A stretch of DNA of 64,000 nt from Sulfurimonas sp. (GTDB taxonomy: Bacteria; Campylobacterota; Campylobacteria; Campylobacterales; Sulfurimonadaceae), in assembly GCF_028714975.1 (NCBI RefSeq), contig NZ_JAQTLH010000001.1, forward strand, positions 186,001-250,000. Direction: 5' to 3'. Position numbers and translations under genes: made by a program. Shown here piece by piece: positions 60,231-64,000 of this stretch; position 1 is the stretch's first letter; each line of letters opens with the position of its first letter. The notes beneath the pieces were generated by a model that was not told where the DNA came from, searched no databases, and worked only from the letters and a program-made list of their open reading frames with translations.

Positions 60231-61076
60231 ATGAAAACAGTAACAAAAATAGTAGCGTCTTTGGCAATCCTCTCAACAATATCTGCATCTGCCGCACAAA
60301 CACAAACACTTGTAACGGTAAACGGTACGGCGATTACTCAGCAAGATGTCGATAAAGAGCTTATGGCAGCAACTCAAGGCAGATTTAACCAAGTTCCTGC
60401 AGAGAAGCAGAGTGAGTTTAGAAAACAAGTTTTAGAGCAGTTAGTTGCAATGGAGTTAATTTTCGGTGATGCAAAAAGCAGAGGTGTTTTAGAGTCAAAA
60501 GATTTTAAAGAAAAATATCAAGAGATTACAAAACGAATAGAAAAAGAGATAGCTACTCAAGTATGGCAAAAACAGGAGCTAGACAAGATTAAAATCACTG
60601 AAAAAGAGCTAAAAGATTATTATGATGCAAACAAAGACGAGTTTGCAGAGAATGAGAGCGTTAATGCGCGTCACATACTTGTAAAAGAGGAATCAGAAGC
60701 AAAAAGTGTTATAGCAGAGCTTAAATCGTTAAAAGGCGATGCGCTTAAAAATAAATTTATAGAGATTGCAAAAGCAAAATCAACATGTTCAAGTGCTGCA
60801 AACGGCGGTGATTTAGGTTATTTTACAGAGGGCCAAATGGTACCTGAGTTTAATAATAAAGCCTTTTCTATGAAAGCTAAAGAGATGACTATGGAACCTG
60901 TAAAAACACAATTCGGATACCATGTAATCTATATAGAAGATAAAAAAGCAAAAACAACGAAAAGCTTTTCTGAAGTAAAATCGTTTATCGAGCAAAGATT
61001 GAAAATGGAAAAATTTAAAACTTTTATGCAGGCTAAAATTCAAGAATTACATAAAAAAGCTGTAATCAAACAGTAG
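60231..61076 (+). CDS. Periplasmic PpiC-type peptidyl-prolyl isomerase, PEB4-like
   Basis: Exported chaperone/isomerase for outer-membrane proteins. A signal peptide (TKIVASLAILSTISASAAQ) is followed by a SurA-like helical part (VNGTAITQQDVDKELM, FRKQVLEQLVAMELIF) and a parvulin domain: NARHILVKEESEAKSVI, GGDLGYFTEGQMVPEFNNKAFSM and VKTQFGYHVIYIED. Length is 281. It is directly followed, with no gap, by the PLP-enzyme gene whose ATG touches its stop. Confidence 0.92.
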   Translation: MKTVTKIVASLAILSTISASAAQTQTLVTVNGTAITQQDVDKELMAATQGRFNQVPAEKQSEFRKQVLEQLVAMELIFGDAKSRGVLESKDFKEKYQEITKRIEKEIATQVWQKQELDKIKITEKELKDYYDANKDEFAENESVNARHILVKEESEAKSVIAELKSLKGDALKNKFIEIAKAKSTCSSAANGGDLGYFTEGQMVPEFNNKAFSMKAKEMTMEPVKTQFGYHVIYIEDKKAKTTKSFSEVKSFIEQRLKMEKFKTFMQAKIQELHKKAVIKQ

Positions 61077-61964
61077 ATGTACCACCGAGAATATTCTCTA
61101 AAAGTCCCGTCTGAAATTAGTAATATAGTTTTAGACGGGAGAGTGTTTTATGTTAAAAGAGATGATCTCATAGATCCTCATTTAGCAGGAAACAAATATC
61201 GCAAACTTTACACACTTCTGCAAACCCAACCAAATCAACTTAGTCGAATTATCTCTTACGGCGGAACTCAGTCAAATGCAATGCTCGCAATCGCTGCTAT
61301 GTGCAAAAGAAAAAATTGGGAGTTTATATACTACACAAAGCCTTTAAGCGATACCATTAAAAATGAAAATTGCGGAAATTTTTACCATGCAAAAAAGCTT
61401 GGGATGCAGCATTTTGAGATAGAACATCAATACTATAAAGATTTTATATCATCATTAAGATTTAATTTGGATGAAAAAACATTTATAGTAGATCAAGGCG
61501 GAGCCGTAAAGGAGGCCGAAGAGGGGCTTAGGGTATTGGCCGATGAGATAAGAGAAGCTGATTTTAATGTAAAATCTTTAGCCACACCATCAGGAACCGG
61601 AACAACGGCACTTTTCTTAGCTTTGATGCTTCCTGAATATAAAATTTATACGACACCTTGTGTGGGAGACGAGGCATACTTAAGAGAGCAGATATCCTCA
61701 CTTCATAAAATACCGGATAATTTAATAATTTTAAAACCTCAAAAGAAGTATCATTTTGCTAAGCCGTATAAAGAGTTTTTAAAAGTGTGGCAAAAACTTT
61801 TCCAAAGCGGAATCGAATTTGATCTGATTTATGCACCGAGTTTATGGATATCTTTATTGCAGCAAACCGATGAAGAGATAATCTATATACACAGCGGCGG
61901 TGTTAGCGGAAATGAGAGTATGCTTAGGCGGTATGAGAAAAAAGGTTTTTTATCTAGTGTATAG
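61077..61964 (+). CDS. D-cysteine desulfhydrase / ACC deaminase-like PLP enzyme
   Basis: Fold-type II PLP enzyme. YVKRDDLIDPHLAGNKYRKLYTLL holds the probable PLP Lys in GNKYRKL, and IISYGGTQSNAMLAIAAMCKR is the phosphate-binding/substrate segment. VKSLATPSGTGTTALFLALML is a second PLP-phosphate loop. Length is 295, slightly short for the family. The substrate could be D-cysteine or another D-amino acid. It begins immediately after the chaperone stop, with no spacer. Confidence 0.85.
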   Translation: MYHREYSLKVPSEISNIVLDGRVFYVKRDDLIDPHLAGNKYRKLYTLLQTQPNQLSRIISYGGTQSNAMLAIAAMCKRKNWEFIYYTKPLSDTIKNENCGNFYHAKKLGMQHFEIEHQYYKDFISSLRFNLDEKTFIVDQGGAVKEAEEGLRVLADEIREADFNVKSLATPSGTGTTALFLALMLPEYKIYTTPCVGDEAYLREQISSLHKIPDNLIILKPQKKYHFAKPYKEFLKVWQKLFQSGIEFDLIYAPSLWISLLQQTDEEIIYIHSGGVSGNESMLRRYEKKGFLSSV

Positions 61965-61981
61965 TGTGTAGACTAAAAAGA

Positions 61982-62012
61982 CTTGACATCATATCACTCA
62001 ACTTGATATAAT
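61982..62012 (+). promoter_or_regulatory. clpB promoter with overlapping HspR-like box
   Basis: TTGACA (61983-61988) and TATAAT (62007-62012) are 18 bp apart, both perfect hexamers. CTTGACA-N7-ACTCAAC (61982-62002) matches the HspR/HAIR inverted repeat CTTGAGT-N7-ACTCAAG at 11 of 14 positions and covers the -35, where a repressor would block RNA polymerase. Confidence 0.7.
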
Positions 62013-62026
62013 TTCCATGTATATAA

Positions 62027-62070
62027 CTTTAGTCGCCTCAGCGGCGTAAGCGAAGACAAAGAAATTACTT
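62027..62070. repeat. Dispersed intergenic element, second copy
   Basis: Matches the segment at about 9850-9890 over some 40 bases (CTTTAGT, GC-rich core, AAAGAAATTACTT), with CGCC/GGCG forming a small hairpin. It lies in the clpB 5' leader, 28 bases before the start codon. Confidence 0.55.
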
Positions 62071-62097
62071 TTTAGAATAAAATTAAGGAACATATCA

Positions 62098-64000
62098 ATG
62101 GATAATATTTTTGAAAAACTAACGAACAATATGAGTGAAACGATAGAGTCGTCCGTATCACTCGCACTTTACAATAAAAATCAAGAGGTTGAGCCGATAC
62201 ATTTTTTATGGGCGCAGCTGACAAACTCAAACTCTGTTTTAAATCAGATGTTTAATAAGATGGGAGTAAGTAAAGCTGCCGTTGAGTTAGATGTAAAGAG
62301 CATAAGCGAAAAGCTGCCAAAATCGTCATCCGTAACAAAAGAGAACATTAAGCTCTCAAGAAATTTTGTTCAAACACTGCAAAACGGTGTAGGTCTTATG
62401 ACAAAAAACGGAGACTCTTTTTTAGCAGTCGATACTTATATGTTGGCGAATATAAAGAGTGAGCCGTTTTTTAGCCTGCTAAAAAAATACATAGATGTCT
62501 CAGAGCTTATAAAAAATTTGGAGAGTTCCCGCGGCGGAGCAAAAATAAGTTCTCAAAGTTCAGATGAGACGTTAGAATCGCTCTCAAAATACGGAATAGA
62601 CTTGACCATCGAAGCAAAAGAGGGGAAACTCTCTCCTGTTATCGGGCGTGATGAAGAGATAACGCGAATGATGCAGATTTTAATCCGTAAAACTAAAAAC
62701 AATCCGATGCTGCTCGGTGAGCCGGGAGTCGGTAAAACTGCTTTGGTTGAAGGACTTGCACAGAGAATAAGCGACGGGGCTGTTCCGACATCTCTGCAAA
62801 ATAAAAAAGTCATCGCTCTTGATATGAGCGCGCTAATTGCCGGTGCAAAATATAGAGGAGAGTTTGAAGATAGACTCAAATCTGTTATAGACGAGGTTAA
62901 AAAGAGCGGAAATATCATACTCTTCATAGATGAGATACACACGATTGTAGGAGCAGGGGCAAGCGAAGGTAGCATGGATGCTGCAAATATACTAAAACCG
63001 GCTCTTGCGCGCGGTGAGCTTCATACCATCGGGGCAACGACACTTAAAGAGTATAGAAAATATTTTGAAAAAGATATGGCGCTTCAAAGACGCTTCTTGC
63101 CAATTAGCGTAAATGAGCCAAGCGTAAATCAATCTTTACAGATACTAAGAGGTATAAAAGAGAGATTGGAGACCCATCATAATGTTACTATCACTGACAG
63201 TGCTTTGGTTGCGGCGGCAAAACTCTCGGATAGATACATAGCGGATAGATTTTTACCAGACAAAGCAATCGACCTTATAGACGAAGCTGCAGCTGAACTT
63301 AAGATGCAGATAGAGTCTGAGCCTAATGCTCTAAGCAGTGCCAAGATAAAAAGATCCGAACTTCGTGTTGAGCAAGAAGCGCTTAAGATGGAAGAGTCGC
63401 CGGCAAATACAAAACGGCTTGAAGAGATAAAAAAAGAGCTGGCTGATGTTGAAGAGAGAGTTAGAGGTTTAGAAGCACAATTTGCGAACGAAAAAGAGGT
63501 GTTTGGAAAAATATCAAGCATAAAAAACGAGATTGAAGCAAAAAGAAGAGAAGCAAATGTAGCTAAAAGCACATCCGAATTTAATCGTGCGGCAGAGATT
63601 GAGTACGGTGAGATACCGTCGCTGTTGGCAAAAGAGAAAGAGATTGCGCAAAATTGGGAGAATCTTCAAAAAGAGGGAACTCTTCTCAAAAACAGTGTAG
63701 ATGAAGAGTCAATCGCTTCGATTATTTCAAGATGGACGGGCATCCCGATTAAAAAGATGCTTCAAGCTGATAAAGATAAGATTTTAAATGTTGAAGACGA
63801 GTTAAACAAAGAGGTTGTCGGGCAAAGCAAGGCAACTCATGCAGTTGCCCGTGCAATAAAGAGAAACAAAGCAGGTCTTTCAAGCGGCAATTCTCCAATC
63901 GGAAGTTTTCTATTTTTAGGACCGACAGGCGTAGGTAAAACACAGACTGCCAAGACTTTGGCTAAGTTTTTGTTTGACTCCCCCGATGCTATGGTGCGAA
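62098..64000 (+). CDS. clpB: Disaggregase ClpB, 3' end outside the window
   Basis: Heat-shock AAA+ disaggregase working with DnaK. The frame is open from ATG at 62098 to the window end (634 codons). The N-terminal Clp domain ([19 protein letters not shown]) is followed by the first ATPase domain with [10 protein letters not shown] and [15 protein letters not shown]-type Walker motifs (here [18 protein letters not shown]). The middle coiled-coil domain ([26 protein letters not shown]) and the start of the second ATPase domain with [12 protein letters not shown] follow. The remainder of the second domain lies downstream. The middle domain identifies ClpB rather than ClpA or ClpC. Confidence 0.96.
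   Translation, partial: MDNIFEKLTNNMSETIESSVSLALYNKNQEVEPIHFLWAQLTNSNSVLNQMFNKMGVSKAAVELDVKSISEKLPKSSSVTKENIKLSRNFVQTLQNGVGLMTKNGDSFLAVDTYMLANIKSEPFFSLLKKYIDVSELIKNLESSRGGAKISSQSSDETLESLSKYGIDLTIEAKEGKLSPVIGRDEEITRMMQILIRKTKNNPMLLGEPGVGKTALVEGLAQRISDGAVPTSLQNKKVIALDMSALIAGAKYRGEFEDRLKSVIDEVKKSGNIILFIDEIHTIVGAGASEGSMDAANILKPALARGELHTIGATTLKEYRKYFEKDMALQRRFLPISVNEPSVNQSLQILRGIKERLETHHNVTITDSALVAAAKLSDRYIADRFLPDKAIDLIDEAAAELKMQIESEPNALSSAKIKRSELRVEQEALKMEESPANTKRLEEIKKELADVEERVRGLEAQFANEKEVFGKISSIKNEIEAKRREANVAKSTSEFNRAAEIEYGEIPSLLAKEKEIAQNWENLQKEGTLLKNSVDEESIASIISRWTGIPIKKMLQADKDKILNVEDELNKEVVGQSKATHAVARAIKRNKAGLSSGNSPIGSFLFLGPTGVGKTQTAKTLAKFLFDSPDAMVR

Overview
The window looks like a chromosomal segment of a Campylobacterota (Epsilonproteobacteria) species, most likely Sulfurimonas or a close relative. 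The reasons are low G+C, tight operons with many TTG/GTG starts and 1-4 bp overlaps, and three blocks whose gene order I remember from Campylobacter jejuni. These are tsf / ABC ATPase / fliR / 'highly acidic protein' / gmk / tatA / argS (1-7540); ctpA / purC / purS / purQ / SH3 protein / plsC / crcB (35632-40783, minus strand); and fbaA / nth / peb4-like (57325-61076). Free-living sulfur- and metal-related traits (molybdopterin reductase operon, multihaem cytochrome, RND metal efflux, ovothiol genes) fit Sulfurimonas better than a host-associated genus. No database search was run.

Layout. 1-7540: translation, flagellar export and Tat genes, with a type II NADH dehydrogenase-like gene inserted. 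7537-12162: cell-wall enzymes (L,D-transpeptidase, amidase), an acetyltransferase, a DnaQ-like exonuclease and a DUF819 membrane protein. 12190-12893: a Phd/PIN toxin-antitoxin pair with a clear promoter, a palindromic operator candidate and a duplicated Shine-Dalgarno. 12950-13978: dipeptide epimerase. 14074-21279 (minus): CusA/CzcA-type RND metal efflux operon, two small exported proteins and a five-haem cytochrome c. 21352-24190: an LRV-repeat protein with a BRCT-like N-terminus, a MoxR-type ATPase and a ferritin-like protein. 24237-26744: MMPL/RND exporter. 26905-27067: two tRNA genes (Asn, Met). 27292-29300: groES-groEL. 29420-34105: pgeF, then a probable ovothiol operon (ovoA, an ovoB-like PLP lyase, a small protein, a PPOX-fold protein). 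34125-40783: small Cys-rich protein, dimeric dUTPase, orphan ABC ATPase, then the purine/plsC/crcB block. 40924-44906: hemerythrin with a haem-copper-oxidase-like membrane protein, then aroK, a thioredoxin-like protein and hisD. 45270-50212: molybdopterin oxidoreductase operon (FeS, NrfD-type and 1130-residue catalytic subunits), followed by TlpA-like and NosL-like genes. 51447-54588: Pit phosphate transporter, cyclophilin, HU and two small regulators beside a very AT-rich stretch. 54886-61964: FapA (DUF342) with a coiled-coil partner, fbaA, cmoA, nth, a PpiC-type chaperone and a D-cysteine desulfhydrase-like enzyme. 62098-end: clpB (3' truncated) behind a strong promoter that overlaps an HspR-like box.

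The genes describe a respiratory, motile cell with an emphasis on periplasmic redox chemistry (Tat, Mo enzyme, multihaem cytochrome, thioredoxin-like proteins), metal handling and thiol/oxidant protection. A second layer is a set of short dispersed palindromic intergenic repeats. One family recurs at about 14.0, 24.2, 29.3, 50.2 and 54.8 kb, another element lies at 44.9 kb, and a third pair lies at 9.86 and 62.03 kb. No CRISPR array, transposase, prophage or rRNA gene was seen. I did not find a clearly undescribed multi-gene defence-type system; the best candidates for new biology are listed as findings.
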